A stretch of 64,000 bases of DNA from contig RPFO01000089.1 of NCBI GenBank assembly GCA_009746045.1, forward strand, positions 1,551,666 to 1,615,665, read 5' to 3'. The translations under genes and the position numbers were made by a program. The DNA comes from Mesostigma viride (lineage: Eukaryota > Streptophyta > Mesostigmatophyceae > Mesostigmatales > Mesostigmataceae). The notes under the pieces were generated by a model, which worked only from the letters and a program-made list of their open reading frames with translations, did not search any database and was not told where the DNA came from. Position 1 is the first letter of the stretch, and every line of letters begins with the position of its first letter. This document shows, piece after piece, positions 1-8,940 of the stretch.

Positions 1-999
1 TAATGGTAGGATCGTGTGCTCAGTGTGACCCTATGAATGTTTCGCTTCCTTTATGGGTTATCAACGCAAGTTTTCGGCATCTTTCCGTGCAGTTAGCGCC
101 AGGTATAATGCCATTCCGTGCTGCGCATCGCCAGATTCCTGGCACCTTTCAGTGGTTTTTTTATGTACGTTGCATGGCTGGGACGTGTCAAAGCGTGACC
201 GTGGCATATCGTGAAGTTGTCAGGGATTTGCTGAGTGGTTTCTTGGAAGGAGATTGCTAACAGCACTCAGTTTTGTGTGAATATTGACGCAGCCTTTCTT
301 AGCAGAGGCTTCATTGTGGTTAGAGGCTCACAAGCTTGAGTTTGTTTCTTGGCAAACAATTGCGCTGGAAAGAAAGGTGGCAGTGGTTTTTATGAGGGGC
401 ATACTGCATAGGTGGAACTGCACGTAGGTAGGGGTTATTGTTGTCTTGTTGGCCTTTCTCCTACTAAAATGGGAGAGCCCTAATTCATATGCTAGCAAGG
501 CAAGGTAACCATGGTAAGAAGCCTTGGCAAGCAGCATGTATGATAATTCTGCTTTCTCTGTGGACTGTCTGTTGTTACCCTTGTTGGGCAATTAGCGGAT
601 ATGGCTTTCTAGGGTGTGTTTGAATTTGGTCAGCTTGGTTTTGGGATGATGCCCACACCATAAACCTGGAATATGCTTTAGAAGTGTTGGCTAGGCATGT
701 AGAGCTACCTGTCTCATTGTTGTGCACACACGCAACAGGTTGCCCGTGTCGAGGTAAGGCAAGGGCACATGACGTGCCCAGCCACCTCCTTGTACATTGT
801 GGTCGAATTGGGCATGGTCAGGAGGATGGCATAGGAAGTGTTAGTGTACTCACTATTACTAATGATACTCACTCTTGCCTTCCTTAGCGTCTGCACAGGT
901 GGCCAACTGCCAAAATTAATAACTGCTACAGCTGAGCTCAGAATGCCACCAAACTTTGACAGTGCCTTCTATGGTCATGAAAAATTTTGACTTGTGCTT
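1..999. other. No gene recognised
   Basis: Only short, mutually overlapping open frames are present, none with a recognisable domain. From about 900 on, the text starts to resemble the repeat family described at 1000-1345. I see no RNA gene or transposon end here. Confidence 0.5.
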
Positions 1000-1345
1000 T
1001 TCAGGCCTAATTGATGTGTTATGATCGAGTGTGTATGGGGACGCCCCCCCTAAAAAAGCGTATTTTGTGGTAAAAAATTAATAACATGAAGGGATGTGCT
1101 GATTTTGTTGATCCAATTAGGTAGAAACCATGTCCCATGACATTTTTATATGGGTTGTGCTTTTGGCATGCAATTGGTTCTCCCACTGTTCTGGGCAAGA
1201 TGTGCCCAAAACAGCGTTTTTTCTATTTTTAGCACATAGCCGGTGTATGGCTGGGGGTAGTACCCCCAACAAGTGGTGGTATGCATGCCCAAACATCATG
1301 TTTATGGTCCCCAATCATCATTCAGTGGTTGGCAGTTGCATTTCT
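1000..1345 (+). repeat. Dispersed repeat, inverted copy of 12740-13150
   Basis: The reverse complement of about 12740-13150 aligns here. Both carry the palindromic core GGGGGTAGTACCCCCAAC, then a stretch around AAACATCAT and TTTATGGT, and, on the other side, AAAATTAATAAC. The two copies are clearly diverged, with several substitutions per 50 bases and small indels. No coding potential is conserved between them. It is probably an old transposon fragment of unknown class. Confidence 0.6.
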
Positions 1346-1406
1346 GTAGTTATTAGGGGGGGTAAGTTTTGATACAATTCCATGGGACCCTCCCCTTAAA
1401 TGCATT

Positions 1407-1771
1407 ATGTCCTTAAGGGGAAAGCGAAGAATAAATAAGGGAGGGCAATCTGGGCATCTTTATTATGCTGTGGCTCATGACGGGGGGGATGGTAGGCCTG
1501 CCATATTCTATGGCTGGAAGGCTTGTGAGGAACATATTACTGTAAGGATAAAGTTCTGTCCAAGGGCTCTACTGCTAAGTGAAAAGGGTTTGATAATCTA
1601 GTATATGCAGATAAGTTTATTAGGGAACACATGCCATTACCTGAAGGCATGCACACCACTCGTGATTGCTCTCATTTCCCCACTCACGGCAAAGTAGACA
1701 GCAGTCAAGAGGCCGGGACAGCAGTAACAGTCACCTTTTCCCAGCTGACTATTGGCCCTAGCAGACAATAG
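1407..1771 (+). pseudogene. RNase H1 N-terminal (viroplasmin-like) domain ORF, frameshifted
   Basis: The frame from 1407 reads YYAVAHDGG, then GRPAIFYGWKACEEHI. This is the signature of the RNase H1 N-terminal hybrid-binding domain (the caulimovirus viroplasmin-like fold): a Y-A-V start, G-x-I-F-x-x-W, and a C-x-x-x-I helix. A one-base shift near 1583 moves the frame, and it continues as KGFDNLVYADKFIREHM, the expected K-G-F...A-x-x-F-I helix. It ends with TAVTVTFSQLT and a TAG at 1769-1771. A second copy with the same domain and the same unusual tail (QAVTVTFSQLT) lies at 22517-22900 on the other strand inside a chromovirus. No RNase H catalytic domain follows, so this is a stand-alone domain and here a decayed copy. 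Confidence 0.65.
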
Positions 1772-1799
1772 GGGGGATTCCAGTACCTAGGGAACATAG

Positions 1800-2352
1800 C
1801 ACTAGTACTCAGGCCTTATATATGGATGGGTCTGCATGCGAGCTTGAACGATCAGGGGAAGGCTTGGCTTCACTCCGTTTCCCTTGAGGGGAGCGTAGGG
1901 TCCGCATTCCTGCGCGCCCTCCCCATGAGCCCTTTGTTCGCGCAGGTTCCGGCCCTTTACGCCATCGCTCTCCGCCACCAGCTCTTTGCCCCGCAACCTC
2001 TCATCACGGCGGGTGCGTCCTGCGGCAGCTGCGGGCTTGCTCTGGATACTACTGGGACGCACTACATCGCGTGCATGGGTGGCCAGCAGAACCAGAACTG
2101 GTTCCTCTATCTCCATACCGCTCTCCTCCGGGTGGTGTGTGCCATGGTTCGGTCGGCGAGACGGTCGGTCTTTCCCCACTCCACCATCAAGTGCGAGGAC
2201 GCGGATGGGGCCGCCCTCTACTCACCCAACCACCGCCCCGACATTACCGTGCTTGACTACGACGGGCAGGGTTGCCACCTGCTCATCGATGTCTCCGTGG
2301 CTCGGCCGCTCTCCGGTCACCACATCCTCCGGGCGGCTGTGGATCATCCCGT
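1800..2352 (+). pseudogene. Non-LTR retrotransposon (restriction-like endonuclease type), copy 1, left piece
   Basis: The ORF starting near 1826 matches the C-terminal region of the element at 8941-10950. It has a C-x2-C...H-x3-C zinc knuckle (CGSCG, then GTHYIAC) followed by SPNHRPDITVLDYDG and LLIDVSV, which fits the RPD...D-x-x-V core of the restriction-like endonuclease in R2/Dualen-type elements. The 5' end is truncated, with no reverse transcriptase here. The reading is cut at 2353 by a large insertion and resumes at 8449, where the next homologous residues (AERDKFASYGNVG) appear. Not functional. Confidence 0.75.
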
Positions 2353-2463
2353 TTCGTTTAAGTGGCCAGCCGGAGCGGCTGCTTAGGTTTTAGCGGGCAA
2401 GTGTTCGAAGCGCGTCATTGGTGAATTACTCGGGAACTTGGGTTTCCCCGCGAAACTCCAACC

Positions 2464-2773
2464 GCACGTTCAGATTTCCAAATCTCAAGTAAAGTTCGGC
2501 GCAGCTTTCTGAACGGGGGCAGTTGACGAGCAGCATTCCTCCGGACGAATGAATTGCGTTCCATACTTGCGCAAAATTTTGAAAGGTAGCTTGCGTGCAG
2601 CCCTACTAAAATTTGCGCGCACGTTCAGATTTCCAAATCTCAAGTAAATTTCGGCGGAACATTCTGAACGGGGGTAGTTGGCGGGCAGCGTTCCTCCAGA
2701 CGAATGAAATGCGTTCCATACTAGCGCAAAATTTTGAAAGGTAGCTTGCGTGCAGCCCTACTAAAATTTGCGC
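2464..2773. repeat. Two tandem copies of a unit of about 155 bp
   Basis: The stretch beginning CACGTTCAGATTTCCAAATC occurs at 2464 and again at about 2620. Each copy ends with AAAATTTGCGCG, and the two differ at only a few positions. It is followed by a shorter unit (TGAAAATTCGTAACGG) at about 2787 and 2851, seen again at about 8240 beyond the nested retrotransposon. These appear to be internal repeats of the TIR element. Confidence 0.75.
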
Positions 2774-2880
2774 GAAGTGTGGGACTGAAAATTCGTAACG
2801 GAAACTTTTTGGTAGTTGCCGTCACTTCCTCTTGTGCAAACGTGTGGGAGTGAAAATTCGTAACGGAAAAGTTTTGGTAG

Positions 2881-3506
2881 ATCCATTTCTGGCCTTGCCT
2901 TGCTTTGCATGCATCACCACAAAACATCAAATTTATTACAATATGTGTGCTAGCTCTATACGGTGGAATAACACAGACATGTCTACCAGATGGCAACACG
3001 GCCATCTGTATGCTAGGGTGAGCACACTATGTGAATGTGCAGGGCCAGCCCACAGCAGCTGTGCCCCTGCTCTACCCCTTTTGCCAGGGTGGGCGGGTGG
3101 GAGGCAAAAGAAAACAACCTGCTTCCCTAGAATGGAAGCCCACCCTTTATAGCAACCACCTCTCCAGCCAACCCCTACCTGGGTGGCTGGGGTACGGGTG
3201 CCAGCACAAAAAAATTTTTTTCTAAAATTATTTTTTCTTTTGGTGCTATACGGCGTTGCATTCTCCGCTCAGCAGGTTAGTCATAGATAAAATGAGCATA
3301 GCTCACCAAATCCATTTCTGGCCTTGCCTTGCTTTGCATGCATCACCACAAAACATCAAATTTATTACAATATGTGTGCTAGCTCTATACGGTGGAATAA
3401 CACAGACATGTCTACCAGATGGCAACACGGCCATCTGTATGCTAGGGTGAGCACACTATGTGAATGTGCAGGGCCAGCCCACAGCAGCTGTGCCCCTGCT
3501 CTACCC
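2881..3506 (-). repeat. 3' repeat block A-B-A of the YR retrotransposon
   Basis: Unit A is 2881-3077 and 3310-3506 (197 bp each, both ending CTGCTCTACCC). Unit B is 3102-3309 (starting AGGCAAAAG and ending GCTCACCAA). The B-to-A junction at 3309/3310 should match the circle junction formed during replication. Confidence 0.88.
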
Positions 3507-3701
3507 ACATCTCCTTACATGGCTAACAGCCGAAAATACGTAGGACATGCAAAAAAGAAAACTTAAACTACCTAGCTATGGGGGTACTTTGTCCCAACCC
3601 AGGTTCACCCTCGGGTTAGTTAAACCATTTCCCCCCTGACCTCCCACACAAGGGTGAGGTCAGTTGATAGCTAAAAGACGAGAGGTAAAAACAGGAGGAC
3701 G

Positions 3702-6632
3702 TCAAAACTCGACGCCACCGAAGTGGCGCCGGAAAGCCGCTGGGTCAAAACCCAGGGCCTGAGCCCAGAGGGCGGGTGGGATGTCGCGCCCCAGGAGGCT
3801 GCGGTGGAGGCCAATGTAGCGCGTGACCGAGAGGGCCGAAGCCCACCGGCCGCGCAGCTGGATGGCCTCCGGCGACTCGCCAGCGATGGCGTCGTGCGTC
3901 GCCCCCCCATGCCGGAGGCTGTGAAAAGAAAACATCCCTGGGATGCTCATGCGGGCCTGCACAGCCTCCCACTGCTGCCTAGCCTGGCTGTACGTTAAGC
4001 CTCGAAAGAGGAGTGCATCCGGGGGCTGGCCAGCCGTCAGACGTCGCAGGAGCCACAAAGAAAGTGGATCCCGGACGAGGACGTGCTGGGCCGCCCCCTG
4101 CGCAGTTTTGGGGTTGCGCAGCACAAGGGCACCGACCATGGGCCCTGGCTCGAGAAGGGGGTGGCCGGGATGAGCCACATCCCGAACCCGCAGCCCTAGC
4201 GCCTCGCTAATGCGTAAATACTGCTGGAAAGCAATAATAATCAACGCACTCAAATGCACCTGTCGACGTGAAACTAGCAACAGGGCAGTGAAATAGCAAA
4301 GGCGCCAGGGCATAGGCGGAGGGCTGACAGCCGGAACAAGCCGCTGCCAACCTGCTAGCAGGCGGTCCGCCAGTACCCAATTCCGAACAATGTCGGGGTA
4401 GTACAGGTGCAGACAGGCCTTGGCATGCTGGCATAAGGTACGCCCCCGCCCGCCTCTGGCATGGTAGACAGCAGAAATCCACTCACAGAAAATGGCTTCG
4501 GCGTCAGCTGGGTCGACAGGGCCAGGTGGCGCCCACGCCACGTAGACAGCCGCCGCACGTCGGTACGCTGGCAAGGTAGACACAGGGTTGACTGTGCCCT
4601 CCAAAAGTGCCAAGTCCCGAGGGCGTCGCGCCCCCTCAGGCCCAGGGTTGGGATGCACGTCACCACACCGGGTCAAGTCAGGAACCCAAGCGCCACGCCG
4701 ACTGGCCTTGTCAGCTGGGTTGTGGTCGGTAGCCACCCAGACCCAGTGGCTCTGCATGTCGCCAGCCAGTGACAGAGCGCAGTAGCGTCGAACCAGCTGG
4801 TTGAGACGGTAGGAAGACGACCGCCCTCTGACAAACGCCCCCACCACAGCACTGGAGTCTACGAGCCGGACGACTCGCTTACCTCGACACGCCTTGGTCC
4901 GGCACGACCACTCGACCCCCTGTGTCGCAGCAATCGCCTCCTTGACGTTGATGTGGTTAGGCTGCCCCCGCCACCGGTAGGACAGTGCCGTACGCCAGTG
5001 GCCACTATCCAGCAGGCTGTAGTCCCCCTCCTCCATGCGCTCCAGGTCCCAGTCCTCCCCAGACGTTAAAGCTGTCGTCCGCCACCCCCGCGCTTCGCGC
5101 CGGGTCGCCAGCCGGGCACAATCGGCCCCAGGCAGGTCCCTGTAGACCACCCCACCGCCGGAGCCGCTCGCATCACTTGCGACGACCCGGTCAGAAAGGG
5201 GCCGGGCCCTGGCCGCCCTCAAAAAGGGGGCCAGGTCGATCGCCGCCTGAAGCTCCTGGCGGGCCCCCGCAGGGAGGCGCCAGCGGCGCCCAGGCAGGGA
5301 GGCATTCATGGCTGCTAGCAGCCGGTACGTCTCAGACCACACCGAAAGCATGGGGCGGCACAGCAGATGCATCCACACCCACTTCCCAAGCACAGAACTA
5401 AGTTCGCGGTAGTATGTAAACCCGCGATCTAAGATTCTATGAGTAGCGGCGATAACTGCCACCACACGCTCAGGAACAGGCACCACGTCACCATCCCTTT
5501 GGTGAATGACCCCCACCGCCTGCACACCAGTCTGCTCTGCTGTCGCCCGTACCACCTTGTCAGACTTCTGCACCAGCCCAACAGCGGCGTAGGCAGCCTG
5601 AACACGATCTAGCTGCTGATTCACCCCATCCACCGACGCACAGTGGGTGAAATGGAGGTCATCGATCGTCACAGCATGCATACCTTCCAGATCCTGCCGA
5701 GATTCGAAGCACGGCGAGGGCGCCAAGGGCGCAGCAGGGTCCTCCTCCAGCCTCAGCCGGACGGTCTCCCCCGCCTCGTTGGCCTCCGCCACCAGGATCA
5801 GCGCGGACATGTTGATGCTCAGCCCACGACTAGCCTCCAACGGCGGCTTGGGGCCACAGCGGTACAACACAGACTGATGCACACACTGGGCCACCGCGAC
5901 GGCCAGCTTGTTGCCCATTGGCCAGCACAACATCCACGGCCACACCTTCCGACGAGCCCCACTCAGGCCCACCAGATCCGACCACACCGGCATCCACGCA
6001 CAGTACCGCCGCATCCAAACTGGCAGGCGGAGTCTGTTGTAGTACGAATCCAAATCTGATACGCCCCCAAAAACATCCTCCCCAGCGCGCGTGGGCAAAT
6101 CGCAAATCACGCCAAGGTGTGGTAAAAAAGCGGGCATAGGATCAGGTAGTGGCATGTTGCCACGCCGGTTGTCCACAATCAGCCGTATACGGCCGTCGGG
6201 CTTTCCGACCCCAAAAGTACCGTTCACCATAGGCGGCTCCTCCTCAAAAAATCCACCCAAAATCCCCCTCTCCACACACACCGTGCAAACCCGCGCGAAC
6301 TCCTCCATGCTACACCCCCGCGAGATCCGCATCGACTTCTGCAAGATCCGCTCTGCTGGGCTCAGCGTCCGTACCATCCTACTCTCATCATTCAAAATTG
6401 CTCCCCAAGAGGGGGGTAGTAAGTTCAGCACATCCACTTGGCCACCTTCCCCCGGACCAGGCAAAGCCAAGCGTGCGGCCACTAACGGTTCGTAAGGGGC
6501 TCCTTCAGCATATTCACCCCCATCCACTACAGATCCTGCCATTGCCGCTACGGAACCACCGTTCCGGCGGACAAAGGACCTGCAAGCATCATCGATCCCA
6601 TCTAGGGCCGCCTGCTGCAGAGGCCCGGGCAC
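3702..6632 (-). CDS. YR retrotransposon ORF2: reverse transcriptase, RNase H, tyrosine recombinase
   Basis: An uninterrupted 976-residue polyprotein. The reverse transcriptase spans about residues 90-420, with a motif A-like VSDLDSYYNR near 191-200 and the catalytic TIDDL near 322-326 in place of the common YxDD. RNase H follows with acidic residues in SDASGSGGG (about 487), KEAIA (about 565), LVDSSAV (about 592) and ATDHNPADKAS (about 636). A 2A-like NPGP motif sits near 657-665. The C-terminal third is a tyrosine recombinase with the full catalytic set: R in YLRISEAL (about 806), HSLRH (about 903-907), a W in GRWAS and the nucleophilic Y in VTRYIGL (about 938). The product would copy element RNA and insert a circular DNA copy by recombination. 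All catalytic residues are present and the frame is open, so ORF2 may still be functional although ORF1 is broken. The upstream frame before the chosen ATG was not resolved. Confidence 0.88.
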   Translation of the reverse strand: MPGPLQQAALDGIDDACRSFVRRNGGSVAAMAGSVVDGGEYAEGAPYEPLVAARLALPGPGEGGQVDVLNLLPPSWGAILNDESRMVRTLSPAERILQKSMRISRGCSMEEFARVCTVCVERGILGGFFEEEPPMVNGTFGVGKPDGRIRLIVDNRRGNMPLPDPMPAFLPHLGVICDLPTRAGEDVFGGVSDLDSYYNRLRLPVWMRRYCAWMPVWSDLVGLSGARRKVWPWMLCWPMGNKLAVAVAQCVHQSVLYRCGPKPPLEASRGLSINMSALILVAEANEAGETVRLRLEEDPAAPLAPSPCFESRQDLEGMHAVTIDDLHFTHCASVDGVNQQLDRVQAAYAAVGLVQKSDKVVRATAEQTGVQAVGVIHQRDGDVVPVPERVVAVIAATHRILDRGFTYYRELSSVLGKWVWMHLLCRPMLSVWSETYRLLAAMNASLPGRRWRLPAGARQELQAAIDLAPFLRAARARPLSDRVVASDASGSGGGVVYRDLPGADCARLATRREARGWRTTALTSGEDWDLERMEEGDYSLLDSGHWRTALSYRWRGQPNHINVKEAIAATQGVEWSCRTKACRGKRVVRLVDSSAVVGAFVRGRSSSYRLNQLVRRYCALSLAGDMQSHWVWVATDHNPADKASRRGAWVPDLTRCGDVHPNPGPEGARRPRDLALLEGTVNPVSTLPAYRRAAAVYVAWAPPGPVDPADAEAIFCEWISAVYHARGGRGRTLCQHAKACLHLYYPDIVRNWVLADRLLAGWQRLVPAVSPPPMPWRLCYFTALLLVSRRQVHLSALIIIAFQQYLRISEALGLRVRDVAHPGHPLLEPGPMVGALVLRNPKTAQGAAQHVLVRDPLSLWLLRRLTAGQPPDALLFRGLTYSQARQQWEAVQARMSIPGMFSFHSLRHGGATHDAIAGESPEAIQLRGRWASALSVTRYIGLHRSLLGRDIPPALWAQALGFDPAAFRRHFGGVEF
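4638..4664 (-). other. 2A-like ribosome-skipping motif in ORF2
   Basis: The bases encode GDVHPNPGP at residues 657-665, after the last RNase H aspartate and before the recombinase. Canonical 2A peptides end D-V/I-E-x-N-P-G-P; here the glutamate is replaced by H and the following residue is P. If active, translation would skip between G664 and P665 and give separate reverse transcriptase-RNase H and recombinase proteins. Confidence 0.55.
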
Positions 6633-6828
6633 ACGGGCTGAATCTACAGCAGGCGGGTCTCGCCCCCCCCCCCCATCCAGTTTAACGCCCTAACCGTCTG
6701 ACAGGCTAGTGTGCGAGCATTAAAAGCCCGACTCATCCTATCGCGCCTACGGCCTGAGCGTACCTGCTGCCACCAGTCACGAGGTGGCAGGGGTGCTGGA
6801 AGAGGTAGTGGAAGAAGGCACCGCTCCC

Positions 6829-7930
6829 TCACTTGTTGTTGTTGGACGGGCCGCCCTGCCCCTTCTTGCCGGGACCCTGCTCCAGCTTGTGCTGCAGCTT
6901 CCCCATGCTCATCGCCGCCCGCACCGCCGGAGACGCCAGCATTGCTCCACCCTCCTGGAATGGCAGCATTGCCGACGGCGTCCCCTTCCACCCGTCGACC
7001 CCACATCCACCAGCTGGCATGCCGTGATCAGCTTTGCCAGGTACTCGGCTGCTGCCAGCTCCAGAATTACTTCGGAGCGTGGCGTGGCCCAGTAGCCAAA
7101 TTCTGTCACCATCGTGTCCAGAATTCCTGCCATCTGCAGGAGCAGCATCCGCCTCTCCCCGCTGGCTGAGCTGCCGTGCATCGTCAGCATTAACGATGCA
7201 CGGATGGACTTCCCCCCCACGCTCTCCGCGTAGTCCAGCATTCCCGGCAGCACCGCCTCCAGCATGTTGCTCACCAGCACCGGCACTGCATGCCCACTCA
7301 GCGCCACCCCCTTCGTGCGCGCCAGCCTGCCAGCAGTCGTCGCTGCGGCTGGGCTTGCAGCTGCTGGAGTCTTTGCCTGGTCCAGCAGCTTCGACATAGC
7401 CGATATTAGGTCGCCAATATCTCCGCCAGTGCGGGCGTTGCCCGGCCGGGATGGAAGCCCTCCAGCTGGCGTTGCATAGCCCGTCTCGGTCCCCAGCAGC
7501 CGACCTAGGTTTCGGTCCAGGTCCGCCACAGCCTGGTCGATCGCCCCAGGAGCGCCATCGTCCTCCCCAGCGCCCGCTCCACCATGCCCCGCCCCTCCGC
7601 TTCCACCTGCCGAAGGGGGAACACCCCCGTTCCCACCGCACCTGCTGACACTGGTGGGTCCGGCTCTGCAATAGCCTCCCCCAGTTGCGCTGCTAGCACA
7701 TCGGCCAGGGCCTCCTCCCCATCCCAGTCGCTGACAAACCCCCGTTCCTCCAGGACGTCCATGACGTTCTTGGCACGCCCCGGAGTGAGCTTCTGGATCC
7801 GCTCTAGCCAGTTCCCCTCCCCTAGGATCTTCTGAACCGCAGTGGCGGCCTCCTTTGGGGTGCATCCCTCCTTGGCTGCTTGCTTGAGTTTCGCTAGGAA
7901 ATTCCGGTCTGGGGCTGTCACTGTGGACAT
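6829..7930 (-). pseudogene. YR retrotransposon ORF1 (gag-like), two frameshifts
   Basis: The ORF starts at 7930 (MSTVTAPDRNFLAKLKQAAK). It reads about 125 residues, shifts frame near 7545-7560 into AIDQAVADLDRNLGRLL, and shifts again near 6990-7005 into a basic tail ending QGPGKKGQGG and NNNK at 6829. Pieced in order, the three frames give a helix-rich protein of roughly 365 residues with a lysine/glycine-rich C-terminus. It lies upstream of ORF2 on the same strand with a 196-base gap, which is the usual gag position. No zinc knuckle is visible and I do not recognise the fold. The shifts could be real decay or assembly indels. Confidence 0.6.
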
Positions 7931-7998
7931 GGTAGGTTATACTGCTTGATGTGTTATCTTGCGTTTTGTTTTTTGTGTTGTGGTCACGTGAGGTTCTC

Positions 7999-8207
7999 AG
8001 GCAAAAGAAAACAACCTGCTTCCCTAGAATGGAAGCCCACCCTTTATAGCAACCACCTCTCCAGCCAACCCCTACCTGGGTGGCTGGGGTACGGGTGCCA
8101 GCACAAAAAATATTTTTTCTAAAATTATTTTTTCTTTTTGGTGCTATACGGCGTTGCATTCTCCGCTCAGCAGGTTAGTCATAGATAAAATGAGCATAGC
8201 TCACCAA
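7999..8207 (-). repeat. 5' repeat B of the YR retrotransposon
   Basis: This 209-bp segment repeats 3102-3309 almost exactly, with single-base length differences in A/T runs. It lies directly upstream of ORF1 and probably carries the promoter (inferred from position only). Confidence 0.85.
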
Positions 8208-8448
8208 TTGCCGTCACTTCATTTTGCGCGAGTGTTGGGCTGAAAATTCGTAACGGAAAATTTTTGGTAGTTGCCGTCACTTCCTTTGGTTCGACTGAAA
8301 ATTCGCTGAAATTCGCTGAATTCGTACCGTAGCCTAATTTTTAGTACCTCGAAGTGACGGGGCACCTAAAAATTTGCCCACAAGTACACTTGGCAGCGCG
8401 CTCACTGGGAAAAATTGTACAGCCGCTCCGGCGGGCCACTTGAACGAA

Positions 8449-8940
8449 TTGTAATGTGCCGGCGCTGCTGCCGCTGTGGCTGAGCGCGACAAGTTTGCCT
8501 CCTACGGCAATGTGGGGCCCCACCGGGTCATCCCCTTTGTCCTTGAGAAGTTTGGGGCCATGGGCCCCAAGACAGCGGAGTTTTTCCACGAGTGCTGCCA
8601 GCGCCGTGAAGACCACCTCGACCTCGAGGGTCATGCAGACCGCCCTGTGGTCGGCCCGCACGTGGTCCTCGTATTGGCGGCAGCGCCTGTCACTCGCCCT
8701 CACTCGCACCGTGGCTGATGTGTTATTCCGCCGCACCCGGGCCGACTTTGTCGCGACCCATGCGGTCTAGATCCCTTCCAGGCCTGCATGGTGGGCCGGC
8801 CGCGCTGTTGCTAAGTGTAGTTTTGTGATGTGTATAGTATAGAGCTTTGACATGGCTCTGTATATAGGTTTATAGCTGGGCGTTTGCTTTGGTTTGAGTG
8901 ATTTCACTCTGCTGTAAGTAATTATATTTTTAATATATAG
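8449..8940 (+). pseudogene. Non-LTR retrotransposon copy 1, right piece and 3' UTR
   Basis: The frame around 8476-8700 reads ERDKFASYGNVGPHRVIPFVL and FGAMGPKTAEFFHECCQRRED, which matches the C-terminal tail of copy 2 (ERAKLLAYGDVGHHRVVPFVL and onward). It joins to 1800-2352. The 3' UTR from about 8838 (GTATAGAGCTTTGACATGG) to 8940 is nearly identical to 10847-10950 and ends in an A/T-rich tail. Copy 2 starts at the very next base. Confidence 0.75.

Larger units (their letters stand above)
2881..8207 (-). mobile_element. Tyrosine-recombinase retrotransposon with split direct repeats (PAT/Ngaro/TOC3 type)
   Basis: Read on the minus strand the order is repeat B (8207-7999), ORF1 (7930-6829), ORF2 (6632-3702), repeat A (3506-3310), B (3309-3102), A (3077-2881). 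This B-ORFs-A-B-A order is the split-direct-repeat layout of PAT, Ngaro and TOC-type elements (A1-ORFs-B1-A2-B2). A copies are 197 bp each and B copies 208-209 bp, nearly identical. The outer edges show no target duplication: GGTAG abuts A at 2880/2881 and TTGCCGTC abuts B at 8207/8208. These flanks join to a sequence repeated nearby (GGTAGTTGCCGTC at about 2812 and 8267), as expected for insertion by recombination rather than a DDE integrase. Confidence 0.88.
2353..8448. mobile_element. Terminal-inverted-repeat DNA element interrupted by a YR retrotransposon
   Basis: A 29-bp imperfect inverted repeat bounds the insertion: 2353-2381 and 8420-8448 pair with two mismatches around AAGTGGCC and GCCGGAGCGGCTG. 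The insertion splits the non-LTR copy 1. Without the nested retrotransposon (2881-8207) the element is about 770 bp and non-coding. It contains two tandem copies of a unit of about 155 bp (2464-2773) and shorter repeats around AAAATTCGTAACGGAAA that occur on both sides of the nested element. No target duplication is convincing, so the superfamily is not assigned. Confidence 0.6.

Noticed and set aside
5643-6059. Plus-strand frames of more than 130 codons opposite the YR polyprotein
   Set aside because: Shadows of the GC-rich minus-strand ORF, with no recognisable domains.
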